From NCBI GenBank assembly GCA_045863055.1, contig BTUW01000012.1:1-64000 (forward strand): 64,000 nt of DNA. Direction: 5' to 3'. The position numbers and the translations under genes were made by a program. This DNA comes from UTCHB3 sp008363265 (GTDB lineage: Bacteria > Bacteroidota > Ignavibacteria > Ignavibacteriales > Ignavibacteriaceae). Each line of letters opens with the position of its first letter. Within the stretch, counting starts at the first letter, position 1. Positions 16,692-24,983 of the stretch are shown piece after piece. The notes under the pieces were generated by a model. That model was not told the origin of the DNA. It made no database searches and saw nothing but the letters and a program-made list of their open reading frames with translations.

Positions 16692-17446
16692 TGAACATGG
16701 AGGGGGTTTCCTTGGCAACTGCGTGGTTTGAAAGCTGGTTCGAGTCGGAGCACTATCTGAACCTTTACTCGCACCGTGATAAAACCGACGCGATGCAACT
16801 GATCAATTTCCTAAGATCAGAAATTTCACTCGCGCCGGGTGCCAGGATACTCGATCTGGGTTGCGGACCGGGCAGGCATTCGCTGATCTTCGCCTCTGAA
16901 GGTTTTAATGTTACAGGGTTCGATCTGAGTAACCGGTTGCTTCAGACAGCCTCATTGGAAAAATCATCCGAAAAGAGTTTCCTTGCTTTGGTCAGGGGTG
17001 ATATCAGGAATATGCCATTCAAAGGTGGCTTTGACCTTGTGATGAGCATCTTCACAAGCTGGGGTTATTTCACAGACGATCACGAGAATTTTCAGGTTCT
17101 CAGGGACGCATTGGCACTAAGAAAAGACGAAGGATATTTCATCCTTGATGTGCTCAATCCGGCATTTCTCAGGGAGAATCTTGTCCCGTCCGACACCATA
17201 TTCAGAAATGGTGTCACATACGACATCTCACGGGAGATCGAGGGTGACAGGGTTGTCAAGACTATAAGTTTCTTTGATGGCGTAGAGTTCAGAGTTTACA
17301 AGGAATCGGTCAGACTCTATTCTGCTGCAGAGATCACGTCTGTTCTAAAAGATGCCGGGGCATCAAAATTAACGTTGTATGGTGACTATAACGGTACTAA
17401 ATTTAGCAGTTCAAGTTCACCAAGACTGATATGCATCGCCTCCTGA
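16691..17446 (+). CDS. class I SAM-dependent methyltransferase
   Basis: A 251-residue protein with the AdoMet-binding motif ARILDLGCGPGRHSL (about residues 50-64), the acidic motif II region VTGFDLSNRLL and a later DLVMSIFTSWGYF. This is a Rossmann-fold methyltransferase; the substrate cannot be read from sequence. The second half is beta-rich. It is tightly packed between recR and a lipoprotein gene, overlapping both, which speaks for co-translation but not for shared function. Confidence 0.85.
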   Translation: MNMEGVSLATAWFESWFESEHYLNLYSHRDKTDAMQLINFLRSEISLAPGARILDLGCGPGRHSLIFASEGFNVTGFDLSNRLLQTASLEKSSEKSFLALVRGDIRNMPFKGGFDLVMSIFTSWGYFTDDHENFQVLRDALALRKDEGYFILDVLNPAFLRENLVPSDTIFRNGVTYDISREIEGDRVVKTISFFDGVEFRVYKESVRLYSAAEITSVLKDAGASKLTLYGDYNGTKFSSSSSPRLICIAS

Positions 17447-18009
17447 TATTCCTTGTATTCTCATTTCTCCTGTCCGGTTGTGATATCTTCACGACACGCA
17501 CTCCGGAGATTCCCGATGTTCCCAGGTTCAATTACCTGCAACCTGTGGATGTGGCGAGCGTTGTAAGTAATTTCACCAACTCGGTGACCACAAAAAGCAC
17601 ACAGTATTACCTGAAATCGTTCAGTGACTCGCTCAAAAACGGGAAAAACTATACCTTCGTGGCGAATGCAGAGGCGGTTTCAAAATACGCGGCTCTTTCG
17701 TTCGGATGGGCGGTGAAAGATGAAGAGCAGTACCTTAATAACATCATCAACAAGATCCCGGCTGAATCATCGATAAGTCTGACTTTACAAAATGAGGACC
17801 TTGTATCATTCGGCGACAGCGCTTACCTTTCCGCTGACTACGACCTGACCGTTCCACACAACATTCAGGGACTGCAGAATGTTTTCGGCGGTAAACTTCA
17901 GCTCAAACTGATAAGGGACAAGCAGCAGTTATGGACCATTTATCAGTGGCAGGATATCAAATCTGGTAATCTCCCTACCTGGAGTGAAGTGAAGGGCTAC
18001 TTCAATTGA
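17431..18009 (+). CDS. small lipoprotein, NTF2-like fold possible
   Basis: A 192-residue lipoprotein; its signal peptide ends in the lipobox FLLSGC (cysteine at about 17). The C-terminal segment LKLIRDKQQLWTIYQWQD resembles the closing strand of NTF2/SnoaL-like domains. The next gene codes for a similar lipoprotein ending with the same kind of strand, so they look like tandem paralogues. Function unknown. Confidence 0.72.
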   Translation: MHRLLIFLVFSFLLSGCDIFTTRTPEIPDVPRFNYLQPVDVASVVSNFTNSVTTKSTQYYLKSFSDSLKNGKNYTFVANAEAVSKYAALSFGWAVKDEEQYLNNIINKIPAESSISLTLQNEDLVSFGDSAYLSADYDLTVPHNIQGLQNVFGGKLQLKLIRDKQQLWTIYQWQDIKSGNLPTWSEVKGYFN

Positions 18010-18518
18010 GGAAGGCTGCTCTCTGGCTGTTGCTCCCGGTGGCATTCTTTTTATCCGGATGTGAAAATCCGTTCGCGCCCGGGCACTACTCCGACGGTCA
18101 GGGTGGAGGGGGTGTACTCAGTGATCTATCCACTCCCGACGGGGTTTTTATCAATCTGAAGTACGCCTATACTTTTAAAGACACCAGTATCTACTCAGCC
18201 CTGATAAAGGATGATTTTATCTTCACGTTCAGGGATTACGATCTTGGTGCCGATGTCTCATGGGGGAGAGAAGAGGAACTTAGGACAACTTACGGGCTAT
18301 TTTCCAATTCAGAGCGGCTCGATCTGGTCTGGAACAATATTGTACTCTCAAGCGGCGACTCGCTTAAAGTTAACATAGTGCGAAGCTTTAATTTAACCAT
18401 AACCTTTAATCCCAGTGACATTGTCAGGATCAACGGCAGGGTAAACCTTGACCTTGAAAAAAACGCGGTCACAAAGCGCTGGCAGATAGCCCGGTGGATC
18501 GATGAATCAAATCTTTAG
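18006..18518 (+). CDS. small lipoprotein, possible paralogue of the preceding one
   Basis: A 170-residue lipoprotein starting at a TTG that overlaps the previous stop codon. The lipobox FFLSGC is followed by a glycine-rich linker (DGQGGGGV). The remaining chain (LKYAYTFKDTSIYSALIKDDFIF and a final strand KRWQIARWID) has the length and strand order of an NTF2-like domain. Together with its neighbour it may form a pair of surface or periplasmic binding proteins; no substrate is evident. Confidence 0.72.
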   Translation: MRKAALWLLLPVAFFLSGCENPFAPGHYSDGQGGGGVLSDLSTPDGVFINLKYAYTFKDTSIYSALIKDDFIFTFRDYDLGADVSWGREEELRTTYGLFSNSERLDLVWNNIVLSSGDSLKVNIVRSFNLTITFNPSDIVRINGRVNLDLEKNAVTKRWQIARWIDESNL

Positions 18519-18524
18519 GATGGC

Positions 18525-19388
18525 ATGTTCTATATAAAAGAAGCCTGGCGCAACCTCAGATTCGCCGGGATCACCTCGGTAATTACATTTTTCTCTTTGC
18601 TTCTGGCTTCAGGTTTTACAGTTACTTCGTACCTCGTCAGCAACTTCTCTGACGCCCTGAGTGCTGAACTCACGAAAAATGTGACCGCAACTTTTTTCCT
18701 TACAGATTCGCTTGACGCTGAGGCGGGGGATAAAATTGTAAAAACGATAAAGGGGATGGATGGTGTTAAGCAGGTCCGGTTTATCAGTGCGGCAGAAGCC
18801 GAAAAAGAGTTCGTTGCCACGACCGGCGAAGACTTCAGGAAGGTTCTAACGTACAATCCTCTTCCCGCATCGATACTTGTGACTTTGGACCCAGCGGGGA
18901 GAGAGATGGCAGTTCTTGACAAAACCGTTGAGCATATCTCCCGGATGCCCGGAATTTCAGGACACGAATTCAGGTCAAAAATGCTCCAGGAGATTATTGA
19001 CTTCACAGAAAAGGTCAGGGTTGTTACTCTCGGGATCACAGTTCTTTTTCTTTTATTGGCCCTTTATCTGGCCTACACTTCGATCAGATCGGCATTTGAG
19101 GCACGTGGAGAAGACCTCAATACCATGCGCCTTGTGGGCGGCAGCCTCTTTAAGATAAAATTTCCGGCATATATTGGGTCGTTTTCCCTTGGAGTTGTAT
19201 GTGCATTGATCACATTTCTGATCTACACAATTGTCGTAAATTTGCAGATCGAATTTTTAGGTATAAGTGCGGCTGAAACTGCAGGTGGTTTGGGTGCAGT
19301 TCTTTCACTGGGAGCCGCTCCTTTAATATCGGTCGTAGGCACATATTTGGCCTCTTTTTCCCTTAAAATTGAGTTAAGAAACCATTAA
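18525..19388 (+). CDS. ftsX: cell division protein FtsX-like permease
   Basis: A 287-residue membrane protein with four membrane helices (about 20-42, 170-190, 220-240, 260-282) and a periplasmic loop of about 120 residues between the first two. The segment RSAFEARGEDLNTMRLVGGS is characteristic of FtsX. With FtsE it controls cell-wall hydrolases at the division site. ftsE is not adjacent, so this is a split pair. Confidence 0.88.
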   Translation: MFYIKEAWRNLRFAGITSVITFFSLLLASGFTVTSYLVSNFSDALSAELTKNVTATFFLTDSLDAEAGDKIVKTIKGMDGVKQVRFISAAEAEKEFVATTGEDFRKVLTYNPLPASILVTLDPAGREMAVLDKTVEHISRMPGISGHEFRSKMLQEIIDFTEKVRVVTLGITVLFLLLALYLAYTSIRSAFEARGEDLNTMRLVGGSLFKIKFPAYIGSFSLGVVCALITFLIYTIVVNLQIEFLGISAAETAGGLGAVLSLGAAPLISVVGTYLASFSLKIELRNH

Positions 19389-19391
19389 CTC

Positions 19392-19422
19392 TTTCTAAAG
19401 TTTCAAATTATCAATATATTTG
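19392..19422 (+). promoter_or_regulatory. promoter of the exopolysaccharide locus (Bacteroidota type)
   Basis: TTTC (19392-19395), 19 bases, then TATATTTG (19415-19422), an exact TAnnTTTG. It lies 27 bases before the first gene of the export locus. The upstream box differs from TTTG by one base. Confidence 0.55.
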
Positions 19423-19448
19423 CAGATCATAAATAAAAAGTAGAGACA

Positions 19449-20018
19449 ATGAGGTTTACCAAGTTACTGTTCTTTCTTCTGGTTTTCACAACAACAGGTT
19501 TAATCGAAGCACAAGATGTAAAAGTGGGAAGGGATGCCCAACTAAGGCAAACAGGCGGAGCATTTTATGATTACTCCGACGCAGATAAAATAAATATCAC
19601 AGTTTCAGCCCTCGGCTATGTTAAATTTCCCGGAAAGTATTTAGTACCAGAAGGAACAACTGTTCTTGATCTTCTCGCGTATTCTGGAGGACCAACAACT
19701 GATGCTCTGCTCGAACAGATTGCATTATTCAGATTTGCCACAAGCGACACCTCCGCGTTTCCTCCTCCGGCCAACGCGAAAGACAGTTCCCAGATATCAA
19801 AAACCGGAAACCGCGTTCTTGAACTGAATTACAACTCCCTTTTGTGGGAAGAAACCATTGCACCGGTCGACACAATCCCCACCCTTCAACCCGGGGATAT
19901 CCTCCTCCTGAAAGGTGAACCAAGATTTTTCTTTAGAGACTATCTCTCCATCGGTCTGCAGATACTGTCGGCAGCGATCTCACTTACAATTTTAATCCTG
20001 AATATTACACGAAATTAG
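19449..20018 (+). CDS. single-SLBB polysaccharide export protein with C-terminal membrane anchor
   Basis: A 189-residue protein with a signal peptide ending at IEAQD, one SLBB domain (VSALGYVKFPGKYLVPEGTTVLDLL to about residue 85), a linker and a C-terminal hydrophobic helix (YLSIGLQILSAAISLTILIL). The last part resembles the end of the larger SLBB protein at 22242, so it looks like a short paralogue carrying just one SLBB and the anchor. It begins the exopolysaccharide operon and is expected to take part in sugar export across the envelope. Confidence 0.75.
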   Translation: MRFTKLLFFLLVFTTTGLIEAQDVKVGRDAQLRQTGGAFYDYSDADKINITVSALGYVKFPGKYLVPEGTTVLDLLAYSGGPTTDALLEQIALFRFATSDTSAFPPPANAKDSSQISKTGNRVLELNYNSLLWEETIAPVDTIPTLQPGDILLLKGEPRFFFRDYLSIGLQILSAAISLTILILNITRN

Positions 20019-20026
20019 AGGAACAT

Positions 20027-22249
20027 TTGGATACAGAATTCAACAATTCGCAATTCCAGGAAACCCGCTCGATAGTTGACTATCTCCAGCTGATCCGTGG
20101 AAACCTATTACCGATCCTTATCATTACGGCAGTTTCTTTCATTTTCGCACTTGTCTATGCAATTAACGCTGTTGATATCTATAATTCCTCGACACTCGTA
20201 AAGATAAACAAGAATTCAGGAAACATCCTCGAGTCGAATCCTCTTCTTCAACCTTTCGGTTCCGAAGACAGGTTCATCTCGAATGAGATCGAGGTTATCA
20301 AAAGTTACACCCTCCGTGAGAGGGTTGCTTCCGCTCTCATTGATTCTTTCAATGCTGCGCAGAAAAAAGACACATTTTCCGTACTTCTAACATCCGACAA
20401 GGTTGACCCCAACAAGAAAGTGTTGATGACCAAGGACAAGCTCGCACAGCAACTCTCCGTTCTCACAACTGTGGAACAGAAGAGGGGTCTCGATTTTGTC
20501 ATCCTTTCGGCCAGTTCACCTTCACCGCTTGAAGCGGCGATGGTCGCGAACACCTATGCATCCGAGTACAGGAACCTGAACCTTGCGTTCAACCGCGATC
20601 AGCTGGTTGTGGTTAAGAACTACCTCGATCAGCAGAGAAGTGAAAAACTTAACGAACTGAACAATGCTGAAGACATGCTGAAGGCATTTCAGGAGAGTGG
20701 CGGCATAATTGCCCTGGATAATCAGGCATCGAATCTGATCTCACAGATATCCACACTCGAGTCGAGTAAGGGAATGCAAGAGATCGAACTTAAGTCGACT
20801 CAGAATGCGATCGAATCGTACCGTGAACAGCTTGCCAAGCTGGATCCTGACGCTCTTGACTATCTTGCCCAGTATGAGATCAAAGGTTTCTTTGAGCAGC
20901 TGCAGTCTGAGATCGCCAAACTTGAGATCCAGAAAATGCTCGTTTCAGGCAATGATAAAGACCCGAAAAACGCCAAGGCATTGAAAGATCTCGATGCAAA
21001 GATCAATATTCTTAAAGAGACACTCGATGGTAAAATAAAGAAATTCCAGAAGAGTGCAGTTGCAAACACACCGGAAGAGTACAAAACACTTGCCCTGAAG
21101 ATACTTGAACTTGAAATTCAGGAAAAGGGTCTCGATTTCTCGATCAAGCAGATCGCCGCGCAACTTGGGCTTTATGAGAACAAGTTCGGTGCCCTTCCGA
21201 GAAACGCCATTGAGCTTGCGAAACTTACAAGAACCCGCGAAGGACTCGAAAAGCTTTATACCCTAATCGAACAGAGATTTCAGGAAGCGGTCATCAACGA
21301 GCAGTCTCAACCCGGTAACGTTGTGGTTATCGAAGCCGCCCGTGTGATGACTTCACCTGCAAAACCGAACCGTACACTTATTGTGATCATCGGTATCGTG
21401 CTTGGACTTGTTGTTTCGATCTCCTACGTTTTCATCAGGGACTACTTCGATAAAACTGTTAAAACTCCTGATCAGCTTACAAAACTCGGCTTCAACGTAC
21501 TCTCATGGATCCCCAGGATCGAGGGTATCGATGCCACGAAGGGAAGCTCAAACGAGTTTATAGTATTTTCGAAGCCCGATTCGATCCCGGCCGAGGCTTT
21601 CCGGGCACTTAGAACCAGGTTGCAGTTCGCATCTCCTGATGCCAACAAAATTAAGACCATCCTGGTTACTTCATCAGCTCCGACCGAAGGTAAAACGATC
21701 ATTTCTACCAACCTTGCAGGTAGTTTCTCTCAGATCAACAAGAAAGTTCTGCTGGTTGACTGCGATCTTAGAAAACCGAGGGTTCACAACGTGTTCAACA
21801 TGAACCGGCACCCCGGTCTGGTTGACTATCTCTTCAGTCACAACACACTTGATGAGATTATCAGAACCACAGAGATGCCGAACCTCGACTTCATCCCTTG
21901 CGGTACCATTCCACCGAATCCGGCAGAGTTAATGGAATCCGAGGCTATGATCAAATTCCTTGCTGAACTCAGGGAAAGATACGACATCATCATCCTTGAT
22001 ACACCGCCCGTGATCGCGGTAACCGACTCCGAGATCCTCTCGAAACATGTTGACGGTTCGATCCTTGTTGTCTCAGCGGATACAACCGAGATGGAACTCT
22101 TAAGAAGAGCCTCCGAGATCATGAAACAGGGTACTCACCACTTCATAGGTGCTGTACTCAACAACTTTGTCTATAAGGCTTCTTATGGTTCGTACTACAA
22201 GTACTACTATTACTACTCCAGATCTACCAAGACAGGAGAGAATGCTTAA
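20027..22249 (+). CDS. polysaccharide co-polymerase/tyrosine autokinase (Wzc-like)
   Basis: A 740-residue protein. The N-terminal half is a Wzz-type chain-length domain: membrane helix about 27-48, a long coiled-coil periplasmic region and a second helix near residue 455. The C-terminal half is a bacterial tyrosine kinase with Walker A SAPTEGKT (Lys556), Walker A' DCDLRKP (578-584) and Walker B DTPP (Asp658). The tail carries nine tyrosines within residues 716-730, the autophosphorylated cluster. Start is TTG at 20027 with an AGAGG ribosome site. It controls chain length and assembly of the exported polysaccharide. Confidence 0.92.
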   Translation: MDTEFNNSQFQETRSIVDYLQLIRGNLLPILIITAVSFIFALVYAINAVDIYNSSTLVKINKNSGNILESNPLLQPFGSEDRFISNEIEVIKSYTLRERVASALIDSFNAAQKKDTFSVLLTSDKVDPNKKVLMTKDKLAQQLSVLTTVEQKRGLDFVILSASSPSPLEAAMVANTYASEYRNLNLAFNRDQLVVVKNYLDQQRSEKLNELNNAEDMLKAFQESGGIIALDNQASNLISQISTLESSKGMQEIELKSTQNAIESYREQLAKLDPDALDYLAQYEIKGFFEQLQSEIAKLEIQKMLVSGNDKDPKNAKALKDLDAKINILKETLDGKIKKFQKSAVANTPEEYKTLALKILELEIQEKGLDFSIKQIAAQLGLYENKFGALPRNAIELAKLTRTREGLEKLYTLIEQRFQEAVINEQSQPGNVVVIEAARVMTSPAKPNRTLIVIIGIVLGLVVSISYVFIRDYFDKTVKTPDQLTKLGFNVLSWIPRIEGIDATKGSSNEFIVFSKPDSIPAEAFRALRTRLQFASPDANKIKTILVTSSAPTEGKTIISTNLAGSFSQINKKVLLVDCDLRKPRVHNVFNMNRHPGLVDYLFSHNTLDEIIRTTEMPNLDFIPCGTIPPNPAELMESEAMIKFLAELRERYDIIILDTPPVIAVTDSEILSKHVDGSILVVSADTTEMELLRRASEIMKQGTHHFIGAVLNNFVYKASYGSYYKYYYYYSRSTKTGENA

Positions 22250-23840
22250 AAGCATCACCATTCCGGACGTTAGAAAAGGAATAGCAGCAATGCTATTCCT
22301 TTCTATTTTTTCAGTACTGCTTCACGCTCAGGAAGTGCCAACTTATGCCGACCGGGCATTCATCATAACAGATTCCTCGATTCAATCAAGCGAACTGCCT
22401 GTTATCGAAGGAAGTGTTGATGAGGATACTTATGTGCTTGGAGCGGGCGACCAGTTCAGGATAAGTGTTGATGACATCCAGCCTGTTATCTTCGAGTCGC
22501 GCATTAACCCCGATGGGCTTTTGCTGATCCCCAAGGTTGCGGCAATAAAACTTACCGGAAAATTGCTCAGAGAGGCGAAAACCCTTATCAGCAAGGAAGT
22601 TTCCTCCAGATTCAAAGGTCGTGAGGTTCTGGTAACTCTTACCGGAATAAGAAAGATCAAGATATCGATCTACGGTGAGGTGTTGCGCAAAGGAAGCAAG
22701 GTGATCTACGCGAACACCCGCTTGAACGACATTTTAATGGACGGCGGCTTTACTCCCGCGGCGAACATCAGAAACATAAGGATCATTTCGAAGGAAGGTG
22801 CTCAACGGATCATCGACCTCCTCTCATTTATCAGACTCGCCGACCGTACCCAGAATCCCGTTCTCGAGGATGGTGATTATGTGATGGTTGATAAACTTGA
22901 CAAGACTGTAACTCTTTCCGGAGCAGTTAAATATCCGGGCATCTATGAGTTCAGAGACGATGAATCACTGGAATCCCTTATCAAGATAGCCGGCGGTTTT
23001 CTGGATGCGGCATTTCTTGACACTCTTGAAATTATCCGTTTCGGTTCCGACGCGAAAACCCAGATATCCATCGTTAAAAGTGTTGCAGCCTTCCATGCGG
23101 AAAACTTCAGACTGGCAAATAAAGACCGTATTGTTGTCAGGCTAAAACCAGAGTACCTCGAAGAAAAAATCGTAACTATCAGCGGATATGTGAAGTATCC
23201 CGGGCCTTATAAAATAAATGAGGGCGTAACCCGTCTTTCAGATATCATTCCCGAGGCAGGTGGATTTCTGTCAAGAGGCTCACTCAAGAGTGCTTATATA
23301 GTCAGGGAGTCGGGCGAATCGGTCTATGATCCTGAATTTGAGCGTTTGAAGGGAATGCCCCGAAAAGACATGAGCGACGATGAATACGATTACCTCAAAT
23401 CCCGTTCCCGTCAGAGGAAGGGCCGTGTTGTGATCGATTTTGAAAAGGTCTTCCTGACGAAAACCGATGATCTTATCCTAAAGAAAAACGATCAGATAAT
23501 TGTCCCTTTGAAGAAGGATTTCATCATAATTATTGGACAGGCTGTGTTTCCGGGCAATCTTGAGTATCATCCTGAGTATGGCATCAGGGATTATATCGCT
23601 CAAGCCGGGGGTTTCGCCTGGCGTGCCGACGAAGGCGAGATTAGGGTGATAAAAGGGAAGACCGGAGAGTGGATCGATGAAGATGATATTGAAAATCTCG
23701 AACCGGGTGATACCATTTGGATCCCTGAAAAGCCACAGGCTCCCAAGTTCTGGGATGTCTTTAAGGATTCGCTCATGATTGTCGGACAGCTCGCAACAGT
23801 AATTGCCGCCACCATTGCAGTTATCGTGAGTACAAGGTGA
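22242..23840 (+). CDS. multi-SLBB polysaccharide export protein (Wza-like)
   Basis: A 532-residue protein starting at the ATG at 22242, which overlaps the tyrosine kinase end. An in-frame ATG at 22149 lies inside that kinase and lacks a signal peptide. A hydrophobic signal ends at LLHAQE. A poly-export domain (YVLGAGDQFRISVDD, NPDGLLLIPKVAAIKL) is followed by four SLBB-like units, each with a GxVxxPGxYxx core: ISIYGEVLRKGS, VTLSGAVKYPGIYEF, VTISGYVKYPGPYKI and IIIIGQAVFPGNLEY. It ends in a C-terminal hydrophobic helix. This is the channel component in the periplasm and outer membrane; Wza itself has fewer SLBB units and an amphipathic end. Confidence 0.88.
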   Translation: MLKSITIPDVRKGIAAMLFLSIFSVLLHAQEVPTYADRAFIITDSSIQSSELPVIEGSVDEDTYVLGAGDQFRISVDDIQPVIFESRINPDGLLLIPKVAAIKLTGKLLREAKTLISKEVSSRFKGREVLVTLTGIRKIKISIYGEVLRKGSKVIYANTRLNDILMDGGFTPAANIRNIRIISKEGAQRIIDLLSFIRLADRTQNPVLEDGDYVMVDKLDKTVTLSGAVKYPGIYEFRDDESLESLIKIAGGFLDAAFLDTLEIIRFGSDAKTQISIVKSVAAFHAENFRLANKDRIVVRLKPEYLEEKIVTISGYVKYPGPYKINEGVTRLSDIIPEAGGFLSRGSLKSAYIVRESGESVYDPEFERLKGMPRKDMSDDEYDYLKSRSRQRKGRVVIDFEKVFLTKTDDLILKKNDQIIVPLKKDFIIIIGQAVFPGNLEYHPEYGIRDYIAQAGGFAWRADEGEIRVIKGKTGEWIDEDDIENLEPGDTIWIPEKPQAPKFWDVFKDSLMIVGQLATVIAATIAVIVSTR

Positions 23841-24961
23841 TAAAGATATTTTTTTCCGTTCTTTTGAAGAACTACATAAAGCTCCTCCTCATTTCAGGCG
23901 TTGCTTTAATTATTTACACCCTTGCCCTTTATTTTGTCTATCCTGTTTCCTTTACCGCCGTTTCCTCAGTGCTTCCTCCCGAGCAGCAGAAGGCACAGGG
24001 GCTCGCCGGACTTCTTGGCGGTCAGGACCTCGGAGGATTGATAAGTGGTGCCGGTTCAGGTTCATCGCAATTATACGGTGAAATACTCAAAAGCCGTGCG
24101 GCATCAGAATTCGTGGCAGGCAAAATAAACCTGAAAGAGTACTACGGCGACTATCCGATGGTAGAGATCCACAGCAAACTCTTAAAGGATCTCGAGATCG
24201 AGGTTTCCAAAGAGGGGATCATTAAGGTCGGATTTACCGCTGAGACAGGCTATTTTGGAAGAAATGATGCCGATAAAAAAGATGCGGCCGGTTTTGCTGC
24301 CAAGGTAAGCAATACGTACGTAATGGCCCTGGATTCGATCAACAGGGTGAAACTTCACAACAAAGCGAAGCTGACCCGGGAGTTCATTGAAACCCGTCTG
24401 AGCCAGACAAAAACCGAACTTGACAGTGCAGAGCAGCAGCTTGCGAAATTTCAGCAGAAAAATAAGGCCATTTCATTACCGGAGCAGCTAAAAGCAGGCA
24501 TTGATGCCGCTGCCAAAGTGAAGAGTGATATCATCACTTCGCAGATCGAACTTGAATATCTTCTAAAGACCATGAGTGAAGACGCGCCGGAAGTGCAGGC
24601 AGCAAGGATGAAACTCAACTCACTGCAAAGAGAATACAATAAATTCCAGTCCAACAGCGACGAACTTTTCGTCGGTTTCAATGACGCACCTGAACTCGGC
24701 ATCAAACTTTCGAACTATTACAGGGAAGTAAAAGTGCTGTCTGAAGTCTATCTGCTCCTGCAGCAACAGTATTTCAAGGAGCTCATCCAGGAACAGAAAG
24801 ATATTCCCACGATCGAGATTCTTGACAAGGCCGTTCCCCCGATACGGACATCCTCTCCCAAAATGGTTCAGTCGATCATTACAGCGGGCATACTTTTCTT
24901 TATTCTCACATTTCTTTATTACTTCAAAAAGGAAGACGAAGTAAAGAAATACCTTGTTTGA
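23837..24961 (+). CDS. second chain-length determinant (Wzz/GumC-like)
   Basis: A 374-residue protein starting at GTG 23837, which overlaps the SLBB stop by four bases. Two membrane helices (about 15-35 and 343-362) enclose a periplasmic region with a long coiled coil (residues 180-280). There is a proline just before the second helix. This is the Wzz fold without a kinase domain. A Wzc-like kinase with its own Wzz part is also in the operon, so two co-polymerases are present; they may belong to different polymers or form a mixed ring. Confidence 0.85.
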   Translation: MIKIFFSVLLKNYIKLLLISGVALIIYTLALYFVYPVSFTAVSSVLPPEQQKAQGLAGLLGGQDLGGLISGAGSGSSQLYGEILKSRAASEFVAGKINLKEYYGDYPMVEIHSKLLKDLEIEVSKEGIIKVGFTAETGYFGRNDADKKDAAGFAAKVSNTYVMALDSINRVKLHNKAKLTREFIETRLSQTKTELDSAEQQLAKFQQKNKAISLPEQLKAGIDAAAKVKSDIITSQIELEYLLKTMSEDAPEVQAARMKLNSLQREYNKFQSNSDELFVGFNDAPELGIKLSNYYREVKVLSEVYLLLQQQYFKELIQEQKDIPTIEILDKAVPPIRTSSPKMVQSIITAGILFFILTFLYYFKKEDEVKKYLV

Positions 24962-24983
24962 TACCAATTCTCCCTGAAATAAA

